A model generated the notes under the pieces. That model had not been told where the DNA came from. It saw only the letters and a list, made by a program, of their open reading frames with translations, and made no database searches. 13,326 bases of DNA from SVQP01 sp045652835 (GTDB lineage: Bacteria; Bacillota; Clostridia; Oscillospirales; CAG-272): the NCBI GenBank assembly GCA_045652835.1, contig JAZOLE010000163.1:1-13326 (forward strand). The letters run 5' to 3'. The translations under genes and the position numbers were made by a program. Position 1 is the stretch's first letter. Each line of letters begins with the position of its first letter. This document shows, piece by piece, positions 1 to 7,700 of this stretch.

Positions 1-66
1 GAGGGCAAGACCATCGTCAAGGAGATCTCCGTACCCGGTAAGATCGTCAATATCGTGGTCAGATAA
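1..66 (+). CDS. leuS: Leucyl-tRNA synthetase, C-terminal end (partial)
   Basis: An open frame enters from the left edge and ends at TAA (64-66). Its 22 codons give EGKTIVKEISVPGKIVNIVV followed by R. The closing pattern VPGK-[IL]-VNIVV is characteristic of the C-terminal domain of bacterial leucyl-tRNA synthetase, which charges tRNA-Leu in the cytoplasm and uses this domain to contact the tRNA elbow. Only about 2-3 percent of the protein is visible, so the call rests on this single motif. The gene lies on the same strand as rpsU, but rpsU has its own consensus promoter 28 bases after this stop, so the two need not be co-transcribed. Confidence 0.7.
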   Translation, partial: EGKTIVKEISVPGKIVNIVVR

Positions 67-94
67 ATTCGCAAAAAAACTTTTGCGTAAACAC

Positions 95-123
95 TTGACA
101 TTCTGAAATGTTTGGTGTATAAT
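95..123 (+). promoter_or_regulatory. Consensus sigma-A promoter for rpsU
   Basis: A perfect -35 box TTGACA (95-100), a 17-base spacer and a perfect -10 box TATAAT (118-123) lie 66 bases before the rpsU start. A match at all 12 positions with optimal spacing predicts strong constitutive transcription, as expected for a ribosomal protein gene. Confidence 0.92.
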
Positions 124-189
124 ACCAAAGGATATAACGGAAGTTATGTTTATTCACTCTTGGCCGACGCGAGGGGAGGGAAATAGATA

Positions 190-366
190 ATGGCAGAAGT
201 AAGAATTAAAGAAGGCGAAACTCTGGACAGCGCCCTGAGACGTTTTAAGCGTCAGATGGCTCGCTCCAACGTTCTTGCCGAGCTCCGTAAGAGAGAATGC
301 TACGAGAAGCCCAGCGTAAAGCGCAAGAAGAAGTCTGAAGCAGCGCGCAAGAGAAAGTATAAGTAA
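190..366 (+). CDS. rpsU: 30S ribosomal protein S21
   Basis: This 58-residue, very basic protein starts MAEVRIKEGETLDSALRRFK and ends in a Lys/Arg tail (KRKKKSEAARKRKYK). That matches bacterial S21 in length and sequence along its whole extent. S21 binds the 30S subunit near the anti-Shine-Dalgarno end of 16S rRNA and supports initiation. The ATG at 190 is chosen because the purine-rich site GAGGGGAGGG (171-180) lies just before it and because it gives the family's normal N-terminus. The gene stands alone between its own promoter and its own terminator. In many Firmicutes rpsU is followed by yqeY; here the next gene is on the opposite strand. Confidence 0.97.
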   Translation: MAEVRIKEGETLDSALRRFKRQMARSNVLAELRKRECYEKPSVKRKKKSEAARKRKYK

Positions 367-372
367 TTATAG

Positions 373-417
373 CAATCAAGAGGTTAAGTCTGTGACTTGA
401 CCTCTTATTGTTTTTTA
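373..417 (+). terminator. Rho-independent terminator of rpsU
   Basis: A 13-base arm (378-390) pairs with 394-406 with one G-U pair and a 3-base loop. CAAT/ATTG pairing extends the base past one bulged C, and the T-rich run ATTGTTTTTT (407-416) follows. The hairpin starts 7 bases after the rpsU stop. Confidence 0.88.
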
Positions 418-446
418 TGATACCGTCGCGGGCGTCGATCCGTGAT

Positions 447-486
447 GATAAATCAAAGAACACCCTTGTCGACGGCAAGGGTGTTC
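447..486 (-). terminator. Terminator of the oxidoreductase-esterase operon
   Basis: A perfect 11-base-pair stem (458-468 with 476-486, 7-base loop) begins 13 bases past the esterase stop codon. Read on the minus strand it is followed by TTTGATTT, a weak U-tract. It sits tail-to-tail with the rpsU terminator. No other element was seen between them (418-446). Confidence 0.72.
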
Positions 487-499
487 GCTATATCTTGGG

Positions 500-1561
500 T
501 TAATCTTTCTTTTTGGCAACAAATGCAACTGCCAAAAGGGGAATGAGGACGCACGCACCGCCAATCACGCCCTTGCACCCACTCTTTTTTGTGGGGACGT
601 CGGTCTGCGCCTCGGTGGTGATCACATCGGTCGCGGGAGCCTCGGTGACCTGCTCGGTCGTTGGAGCTTCAGTCGTTGGAGCTTCGGTAATCTCCTCAGT
701 CGTTACCTCGGTAGACTGCTCCGCCGTGCTTGCAAGGTATTCGATCAGCAGTTTGGCAATATTGGCATGCCCCTGTGCATTGGGGTGAATGTCGTTCTGT
801 GCAATATTGGTCAATCCGAGCGCGTCGTGGTCAATGACCGAGGGCACGTCAATACATTCGTAGTTGTACGCCGTGCAAGCTGCGCTGATCTGCTCGTTGA
901 TCGATGCAATGAATGTGCCTGCAAAGTCACCGAATGCACCGAGCGCAGGCACGCCCTTCATGGGATTGTACTGCAACAGGAAAATGACACGCGCCCGAGG
1001 GGCGGTCTGCTGAACGTAGGCTGCTACCGTACCGAGGTTGTTGCCCATATTGGAGTATAGCTCGTTCATTTTCGCTTGGAAATCTGCGTTGCTTTGCAAA
1101 GCTTCAAAGCCGGCCGCATCCATCTGCGAAAGCACGCCGATCGCTTGCTCCCAAGCGGTTACGGTCTTGCCGGATGCCATGGATGCGATGACGGGGAGTG
1201 CTTGCAGCAGGTCGTTACCGCCAACCGAAATGACGATCAGATCAGCCGCCTTGACCTGCTCCTCCAAAGAGGGGAGCAGAGCGGCAAGATCTGCGCTGGT
1301 CGCACCGTTGACAGCGCGATTGATATAGGTGCTTCCGCCCGCAAGTCCCAGCGAAGCCGCGAGAGTGTTGATATAGGAGGCACACTGATAGGGGTCACCG
1401 TCCTTGACGTAATTTTCAAGACCGTAGCCTGTGGTCAGTGAGTCACCCAGTGCAAGCAGCGTTGCGGGGGTGTCGTTTGCGGATGCGGGGAAGATGGCTG
1501 CCATAGTCAGGATCAGCAGGACAACGGCAAGCACTGCGCTGCGTTTTATCGTGCTGTTCAT
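500..1561 (-). CDS. Exported SGNH/GDSL-family esterase with C-terminal membrane anchor
   Basis: This 353-residue protein has an N-terminal signal peptide (hydrophobic residues 8-22, likely cut after ASA at about 28). A SGNH-hydrolase domain follows, with block I LALGDSLTTGYG (nucleophile Ser41), an Asn/Gly block near NGATSADL (Asn85), block III GGND (114-117), and block V NDIHPNAQGH with the catalytic pair Asp257 and His259. All four SGNH blocks are intact. Residues 284-325 form a Thr/Glu/Pro linker, ending in KKSGCKGVIGG, a hydrophobic stretch and AKKKD, which resembles a surface-anchoring tail. SGNH enzymes of this type remove acyl groups from glycans or lipids; the actual substrate is not visible, and deacetylation of a decorated polysaccharide is an inference from the neighbours. 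The ATG lies one base after the oxidoreductase stop (TAACATG) and has only a distant AGGGAAG upstream, so translational coupling is likely. Confidence 0.9.
   Translation of the reverse strand: MNSTIKRSAVLAVVLLILTMAAIFPASANDTPATLLALGDSLTTGYGLENYVKDGDPYQCASYINTLAASLGLAGGSTYINRAVNGATSADLAALLPSLEEQVKAADLIVISVGGNDLLQALPVIASMASGKTVTAWEQAIGVLSQMDAAGFEALQSNADFQAKMNELYSNMGNNLGTVAAYVQQTAPRARVIFLLQYNPMKGVPALGAFGDFAGTFIASINEQISAACTAYNYECIDVPSVIDHDALGLTNIAQNDIHPNAQGHANIAKLLIEYLASTAEQSTEVTTEEITEAPTTEAPTTEQVTEAPATDVITTEAQTDVPTKKSGCKGVIGGACVLIPLLAVAFVAKKKD
657..686 (-). repeat. 15-base tandem repeat coding the Thr/Glu/Ala/Pro linker
   Basis: GTCGTTGGAGCTTC occurs at 657-670 and again at 672-685, an exact 15-base period. 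It encodes the TEAPT repeats of the esterase linker. Looser copies continue on both sides (about 610-715), giving a flexible extracellular spacer. Confidence 0.75.
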
Positions 1562-1562
1562 G

Positions 1563-2861
1563 TTATTTTTGCTCGCTTCCCTGTGTTAGTGCCGCGGTGC
1601 GGTAGGTGCCCTCGGTCTTTTGGCATTCCTCATCCCAGAGCTGCTTCATGCGATCATAGGTGCTTTGCGGAATGTCGGGCGTGCCTCTGGAGAGGTTGGG
1701 CCAAAGCTGATCTCCTGCCACCTTGGGATCGGTGCAGGCAACGTCGTTTCTCCATGCGTCGCGGATGGACTTGTCGCGCAGGTTGGGCACCTCCACGCTC
1801 ACGCCACCTGCAAGAATGGAGCGGTAAGCAAAGTGACCGGGCAGGAACATGTCCATTGCCTCGTATACGTCAATGATGTCAGCGCTCTCGTCACCCAGAA
1901 TGCGGTTGATAAAGTGGTACATGGAGTAGAAATCCGAGCCGCCGTGGCCAAAGCCGTGGACGCGATCCTCCATGCCGTGCGTGGGATAGTAATCCTTAAA
2001 GACCTCGCGATCATATGCGCCGTCCTCTTCGTCTACGTTGACGTAGATTCTTGCGATGTGACCGTTGCGCGCATCCTCACGTCCGCATTCCATTCTGCCC
2101 TTGGAGCCGTACATGCAGTACCAGATCGAGTTTTTGTACAAGTCGCCGTGAATGCTCTTGACAATGCCGCCGTTCTCCAGCGTGACCATTTCAATACCGA
2201 ACTGACCGCTCTTGCAGCCCGTGCGCGCGCGGCGCTCGTTCTTGCCGCCCTCAAAGCCTATGACAGATACGGGACGCAGACCGGTTGCGTGAATGATGGG
2301 GCCCAGAGAATGCGTGCAGTAGAAGGTTGCGTAGCCGCAGTTGCGCCAGTGATCCGGCTCACCGTAGGTAATGCTGTGCCAGATCGATTCGCAGTTGTGA
2401 ATGTACTCGCCCTCGCCGTATTCAAATTCGCCAATCTCGCCGGCCTCGTAAAGCTTTTTCATCTCGTAAGCCGCAGGCATGTAGCAGTAGTTTTCGCCGT
2501 AAGCGTACACAAGACCGGTCTCTTCCACCGCCTCAATCAGCTCAACAGCCTCCTTCATGGTCTGCACGGGCAGTACCTCGGAGAATACGTGCAAGCCCTT
2601 GCGCAGGCAGCGAATGGCAAAGGGCGCGTGCTCGTTGGCGTAGTTTGCCAGCACCACTGCGACCATGTCATGATTGATGAAGTTATCAAAATGATCGTAG
2701 AAGGTAATGTCAAGACCCTCGGTGTACTGACGCTGCGCGTCCAGTGCCTCCTGACTCTTGTCGCAAATGGCAACCACCTCTGCGTGGTCAGCTCTCTTGC
2801 AATAGTTGATCATGCTGGTGCCGCGGTATGCGCCCAACACGCCGATTCTGATCTTTTTCAT
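1563..2861 (-). CDS. Gfo/Idh/MocA-family oxidoreductase
   Basis: This 432-residue cytoplasmic protein has an N-terminal Rossmann strand-loop-helix (KKIRIGVLGAYRGTSM) and a second strand ending in the acidic position AICDKS, which suits NAD(P) binding. It continues with the family's middle section (HVFSEVLPVQTMKEA, 91-105) and the C-terminal substrate domain with CTHSLGPI (183-190) and GHGGSDFY (305-312). Family members oxidise or reduce sugars and inositols, and the GH109 branch cleaves glycosides by an NAD-dependent route. Here the usual EKP motif reads EVLP (95-98), so its lysine is absent, as in the EVP-type branch that includes GH109. The activity could therefore be dehydrogenation, epimerisation or NAD-dependent hydrolysis. 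The start is supported by AAAGGA about 9 bases upstream. It is the first gene of an operon with the esterase. Confidence 0.88.
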   Translation of the reverse strand: MKKIRIGVLGAYRGTSMINYCKRADHAEVVAICDKSQEALDAQRQYTEGLDITFYDHFDNFINHDMVAVVLANYANEHAPFAIRCLRKGLHVFSEVLPVQTMKEAVELIEAVEETGLVYAYGENYCYMPAAYEMKKLYEAGEIGEFEYGEGEYIHNCESIWHSITYGEPDHWRNCGYATFYCTHSLGPIIHATGLRPVSVIGFEGGKNERRARTGCKSGQFGIEMVTLENGGIVKSIHGDLYKNSIWYCMYGSKGRMECGREDARNGHIARIYVNVDEEDGAYDREVFKDYYPTHGMEDRVHGFGHGGSDFYSMYHFINRILGDESADIIDVYEAMDMFLPGHFAYRSILAGGVSVEVPNLRDKSIRDAWRNDVACTDPKVAGDQLWPNLSRGTPDIPQSTYDRMKQLWDEECQKTEGTYRTAALTQGSEQK

Positions 2862-2902
2862 GGCTGAAATTCCTTTCGGATTTGATTTTTGATACCATTT
2901 TG

Positions 2903-2911
2903 ATTATATCA
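2903..2911 (-). promoter_or_regulatory. Extended -10 promoter for the oxidoreductase-esterase operon
   Basis: On the minus strand the sequence TGATATAAT is a TGn extended -10 element with a perfect TATAAT (2908 down to 2903), about 42 bases before the oxidoreductase start. The -35 position is poor (CTGCAA at 17 bases, three of six matches), which fits an extended -10 promoter or one needing an activator. Confidence 0.65.
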
Positions 2912-2994
2912 TAAAATACAGATTTTTGCAGTTGGCAGAGTGGAGAATTTTGCGGGCGAAAATTGTTCAATATGCTGAAAATTACTTTAACTCA

Positions 2995-3023
2995 TTGACA
3001 TATATCGCACGTATGTGTATAAT
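2995..3023 (+). promoter_or_regulatory. Consensus sigma-A promoter for the CBM9-like protein gene
   Basis: A perfect TTGACA (2995-3000), 17-base spacer and perfect TATAAT (3018-3023) lie 47 bases before the ATG at 3071. It shares a 208-base divergent intergenic region with the oxidoreductase operon promoter. Its strength predicts high and probably constitutive expression of the binding protein. Confidence 0.92.
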
Positions 3024-3070
3024 AGATAGGACGGAGAAATCCGATTTTTGGAAAAAGAGGTAAGACATCT

Positions 3071-4672
3071 ATGAAAAAGATCCTTTCCATGCTGGTGCTG
3101 GCTGCAATGCTGTTGTCCGCTCTGGCAATCACGGCGTCTGCTGAAGAGTATGACTACGTCAACCAGGCAGACTACTACGAGCACGAAGCTGTAAAGAGAG
3201 ACGAAGTTTACGACTGTGAAGCAGGTATTGCCTCCACCACCTGGACGGTTCCTTATCTGCCCGTAACCCCTGCGCTGGACGGCAAGATCAGCGTTGGCGA
3301 GTACGAGAAATTTGAAAACTACGAGGACTATCTGTTCTACGCTATGCGCACCAACGGCGGTCAAAACAAGATCGACGAGTTCTACGCATTTTTGGATGCC
3401 GCTAAGCCCGGCTTCTTTGATGCATATTGGGGCTGGGACGGTCAGTACCTGTACATGGCATTCAATATGGACTGCTTTGACGGTTACTTCTGCGACCCCA
3501 GCGTTCACGGTGCTTCTTACCTGTATGCTTGCACTGCAGTTCAGTTCGGTATCGGTCAGGCAGACGCTGAATACAGACAGTTCAGCGAGACCGGCTTTGG
3601 TATCAATCCCGACGGTAACACCGGCGTGACTACCAAGTGGCTGGGCAACTACTCTCCCGATGACACCAAGGACGTTGCAGGCGAATACAACGATACCACC
3701 AAGAGACTGACCATTGAGTTCAGAATCAACCTCCAGCTGGCTCTTGATATGGACAAGACCGTTCAGAACGGTGACCAGGCTAAGATGTGCTGGCTGCTCA
3801 GCGTCGGCGGCGACGGTGACAACCTCAGATGTAAGCAGGTATCCTTCTGCCACGGTATCGGCGGTACCCAGTCCAACAAGGCTGCACAGTATTTTGCAAC
3901 CATTACCTTTGACGGTCTGCCTGCAGACAAGGAAGTTCCGATCGAGGACCGCGTAGAGATCAGCGAGATCGATAAGGAGTACGACCTGCGTGACTTTGTC
4001 GTTCTGTCTCAGGATGATGCGATCAACACCTTCTCCGGCAACAACGCAACCATTGAAAAGATCACCGAGGGTGATGACACCTTCATGAGAATCACCGCAA
4101 CCGGTGATGAGGCATACGTATACGGTAACAAGTATCCCGTAAGCGTAAGCAGCGAGACCAAGTACGTAGTAATTAAGTACCGCACCTCTTCCACTAAGGC
4201 AAAGGATACCGGTATTATCTACAAGTCCACCACGCTCAAGGAGTACAATCTGGAGCACACGGCATACGAATCCATTATTGCAGACGGTCAGTGGCACTAT
4301 CTGTACATTGATATGAGCGGTGAGCAGAATTGGCAGGACTGGATCGTTTCTCTGGGTATCGTTCCGTTCGTTGCAACTGAAGGTATCGCAGGCGAGTCTA
4401 TCGACTTAGCATGGATCAAGTTCTACTACGAAGATCCTTGGGATATCCCCGAGTACGAGGCTGACAGAAACGCTACCACTCCTACTACCGAGGAAGTAAC
4501 CACCGAGCCCGTTGTTGAGACCACTGAAGAAGAAGTAACCACCGAGGCTCCCGTGACCGAAGAGCAGACCCAGCCTGTTGAAAAGAAGGGCTGCGGCAGC
4601 GTAATCGGCGGCGCATTTGCAGTTGTAGCACTCGTTGCAGTTGCTTTCGTAGCAAAGAAGAAGGAAGACTAA
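3071..4672 (+). CDS. Exported carbohydrate-binding (CBM9/DOMON-like) surface protein
   Basis: This 533-residue protein has a signal peptide (MKKILSML..., cut near TASA at about 24). A first beta-sandwich domain (about 57-285) opens with PVTPALDGKISVGEY, the hallmark entry of CBM9-like/DOMON domains, and contains WGWDGQYLYMAFNM (120-133). A second domain (about 300-455) looks like a jelly-roll, with IADGQWHYLYIDM and a closing IDLAWIKFYYEDPW. A Thr/Glu linker follows (469-503), then KKGCGSVIGG (Cys508), a hydrophobic segment and AKKKED, nearly matching the esterase tail. No catalytic motif was recognised, so a glycan-binding or scaffolding role at the cell surface is inferred. The ATG is supported by AAGAGG (3055-3060), 10 bases upstream. 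The gene is monocistronic. The identity of the second domain is uncertain. Confidence 0.82.
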   Translation: MKKILSMLVLAAMLLSALAITASAEEYDYVNQADYYEHEAVKRDEVYDCEAGIASTTWTVPYLPVTPALDGKISVGEYEKFENYEDYLFYAMRTNGGQNKIDEFYAFLDAAKPGFFDAYWGWDGQYLYMAFNMDCFDGYFCDPSVHGASYLYACTAVQFGIGQADAEYRQFSETGFGINPDGNTGVTTKWLGNYSPDDTKDVAGEYNDTTKRLTIEFRINLQLALDMDKTVQNGDQAKMCWLLSVGGDGDNLRCKQVSFCHGIGGTQSNKAAQYFATITFDGLPADKEVPIEDRVEISEIDKEYDLRDFVVLSQDDAINTFSGNNATIEKITEGDDTFMRITATGDEAYVYGNKYPVSVSSETKYVVIKYRTSSTKAKDTGIIYKSTTLKEYNLEHTAYESIIADGQWHYLYIDMSGEQNWQDWIVSLGIVPFVATEGIAGESIDLAWIKFYYEDPWDIPEYEADRNATTPTTEEVTTEPVVETTEEEVTTEAPVTEEQTQPVEKKGCGSVIGGAFAVVALVAVAFVAKKKED

Positions 4673-4693
4673 TTTCTGATTCGCTATAAAATT

Positions 4694-4728
4694 AGCGGTG
4701 TCAAGCATTTGCTTGACACCGCTTTTTT
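4694..4728. terminator. Strong terminator between convergent genes
   Basis: A perfect 13-base-pair stem (4694-4706 with 4711-4723, loop ATTT) is followed on the plus strand by six T (4723-4728). On the minus strand it is followed by TAATTTTA. It separates the CBM9-like gene from the converging GH3 gene and can plausibly work in both directions. Confidence 0.93.
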
Positions 4729-4731
4729 GCG

Positions 4732-7700
4732 TTATCCGTAAATTTCCAGTTCGATGATGCTAAACCAGTTTTCGCCCTCGCGCCACAGTCTGACGTAGCG
4801 GGCATCCAGATCAAGATCGGTCAAGGTGACGAACAGCTCGTCCTTGCTGCCTTGGTAGATGGTTTGGTAGCTTTCTCCGTCGGTCGAGATCTCGATGCGG
4901 TAGGGAACCCATGCGGATTCCAGCAGCAGCGTCAGCTCGTCAATGTGTGTAGTGCTGCCAAGATCTACCTGCAGCCATGCCTGACCGGAGGGAAGCGATC
5001 CCCAACGGGTTTCCATGTCGCCGTCCACAGCGTAAGAGGCAAGATATGCCCCCTCGTGATTGGTTGCAGTGACTGTTTTGTTCAAAGCGAGGTTAGTTTT
5101 GACCTCCTCTTCGGGGCGCTGCGCTTTGTCCTCGTCCGTTGCGGCATGCACCTCAAGTTCGTAGATCGAAACGTAATTTCCCTTAGGAATACTCAGCTTG
5201 ATATAGCGTGCCCTCTGACCGTACAGATTGAGCTCGCACATGCCTGTCATGGCGTCCTTCGTGTAAACGCCTGCCTGCGTATAGGTCTTGCCGTCCTCGG
5301 AGAAGGAGAGCGTAAAGGGTACGTGGAGCGACTCCCAAAGGATCTCAATCTCGCCGATCTCATAAACCTCCAGCAGATCCACGCTCAGCGTATGCACGGA
5401 TGCCGAGCAGCCGATGCCGCTCCAACGGGTAGAGGGAATGCCGTCAACCGCGAATTTGGATGCCAGCGTATCGTTTTCGTGTCCGTTGTCGGTGGTGGGC
5501 TTGCCAAGGGCAAGGTTTTCCTTTTCCTCTTCGGGAGTGGGAAGGGTATAGGTCTCTTTTTGGATATAATCAAACGTTGTGTCGGGGGATGCGATATTGG
5601 TCACGTCGCGCAGCACGGCAGGGTCAAGCGTCAGCGTCTTGGTTGCCTTGACGTCGGCTGCACTTGCTGCCAGCGAGAAGGTGTATTCGCCGCCGTCAAT
5701 GATGTAGCGGCTGCCCTTGGTGTCGTAGCTTTCCAAAGCGTCTGCTGTGATCACGATGCCGACGCTCTCGCTCTGTCCGGGTGCGAGCAGCGCGGTCTTG
5801 GCAAAGCCTGCAAGCTCAAGCGCGGATTGCTCCATGACCGTCTCGGGCTTGGAAAGGTAGATTTGCACGATCTCGCGACCTGCAACCTGACCGCTGTTGG
5901 TAACAAGGCAGGTGGCAAGCAGCGTGCCGTCCGCCTGCTTTTGCACGTCAAAATCGGAGTAGGTAAAGGTGGTATAGGAAAGACCGTGTCCAAAGGGATA
6001 CGCCACGTCCACGCCAAAGGTGGTATAGTAGCGGTAGCCTACGTAAATGTCCTCGAAATAAACCGTGTCGGAGGTGGTACCGGGGTAATACTTGCCTGCG
6101 GGGGTGTGGAAGCAATCCACAGGCCAGGAAATGGTGGTCTTTGCGCTGGGGTTGACGTTGCCGCAAAGCACCTCGGCAACTGCCGTGCCCGTGCGTTCGC
6201 CCGCATATCCCGTCCACAGAACGGCATCTGCCATATCCTGCCAGGAAAGCATTTCAATGGGCGAGCCTGTGTTGAGCAGCACGATCACGCGCTTGCCCTT
6301 TGCGCCAAACGCGGCGCTGACGCGCTCAATCATCTCTCTCTCGGTTTGGTTGAGTGCAAAGTCGCCGTCCATATCCGCGCGATCCTCGCCCTCGGAAGAG
6401 CCGCGCGAGATCACGATCACGGCAGCATCTGCGTTGTCTGCACATTCGGCAGCGTATTCCGCGGAAACGGGAATGTCAAGGGTGGGGTCAAGCGCGCTGT
6501 GCGCTTTGGCTTTTCTGAACGGGTGAGCAGCATACTGATAAACGTTAAATGCGGAGGAGCTGTTCAGACCGTCCGCGATCGAAACGGTCTTTCTTGCGCT
6601 GACAGAGCCTGAGCCTGCGCCGCCGTATACCGTGGCGAAAGCACCGTTGCCGAATACGGCAAGCGTTTTTTGCTCGGTCAGGGGAAGGGCAGCGTTCTCA
6701 TTTTTGAGCAGCACCATGGTCTGCGCTGCCGCCTCGGCTGCAAGATTGCCGTGGTCTGTAAAGGCGATGCGTTCGCTTCGCTCGGGCTGCGTAAAGATCG
6801 GACTTCTGACCACTAGACCCAGCACGTTTTTGCATGCGGTGTCAAGCATATCCATATGCAGCGTGCCGTCCTCGATTGCCGCTATGATCAGGGCGGGATC
6901 GTCCTCGTTGCCCGGCATGTTGATGTCGTTGCCCGCGTTAACCTTTTCCACAACCGTGCCGCCCGAGCCCCAGTCGGACATGACCATGCCGCCAAATCCG
7001 CGTTCACCGCGCAGATAGGTGGTCAACAGGTCATACGAGCAAGCCACGCGCGTGCCGTTGATCAGGTTATAGCTGGACATAATGGTGTAGGGATCCGCAT
7101 CGCGTACGGTCATACCGAACGCCTTGAGATAGATCTCGCGCAAGGCGCGCTCGGTTACGTTTGCGCTGATCGAGCCGCGTGCGAACTCCTGATTGTTGGC
7201 AGCAAAGTGCTTGAGCGATACGCCAACGCCCGTGGATTGAATGCCCTCTGTGTATGCGGTGGCAATATAGGCGGTCAGTATAGGATCCTCGGAGCTGTAT
7301 TCAAAGTTTCTGCCGCCCAGCACGTTTTTCTGAATGTTCATGCCGGGGGCAAGAATGACGTCAATTCCTTTAACCAAGGAGTCCTTGCCCATTGCCGTAC
7401 CGATCTTGGCGGCAAGGTCGGCATCCCACGAAGAGGATACGTTGATGACAGAGGGATACCAAACGGTAGTGTCATAGCGCAAGCCGGCAGGCCCGTCATT
7501 GACGGTGACAGAGGGCACGCCAAGTCGTTCAATGGCGTACGTGCCGCCCGAAGCGCCCTTCCTGAGTACGTTTTGCGTACCCGTAACCATGTGTGCCTTT
7601 TCCTGTACGGTCATGGCAGCCACCACGCAATCAATGGCGTCTGCACTCAGCTGCACCAGTCCGCCTTTGGTATAAAGCGTTAAAGGCGATGCGGCAATCC

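Noticed and set aside
70..87. Small hairpin CGCAAAA/TTTTGCG after the leuS stop
   Set aside because: It is AT-rich with a 7-base stem and no following T-run, and it overlaps the approach to the rpsU promoter, so it is not a convincing terminator.
603..720. Short repeats that might suggest a CRISPR-like or mobile repeat
   Set aside because: The repeats are in frame within the esterase gene and encode the low-complexity Thr/Glu/Ala/Pro linker, without unique spacers.
1620..2867. Open frame of 415 codons on the plus strand opposite the oxidoreductase
   Set aside because: It is antisense to a well-supported Gfo/Idh/MocA gene, has no recognisable domain, and its Ala/Val/His-rich composition is typical of shadow frames.
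3032..3043. CGGA-GAAA-TCCG mini-hairpin followed by ATTTTT in the leader of the CBM9-like gene
   Set aside because: A four-base stem is too weak for an attenuator or riboswitch, and the leader is only about 40 bases long.
2987..4297. Open frame of 436 codons on the minus strand opposite the CBM9-like gene
   Set aside because: It overlaps the strong promoter and coding region of the exported protein, is Val/Leu/Cys-rich without a pattern, and lacks a matching ribosome binding site.
4852..6612. Long open frame (586 codons) on the plus strand inside the GH3 gene
   Set aside because: It is antisense to clearly recognisable GH3 domains, and its translation is Cys/Gly/Val-rich with no family motifs. 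Antisense openness reflects the GH3 gene's codon bias.
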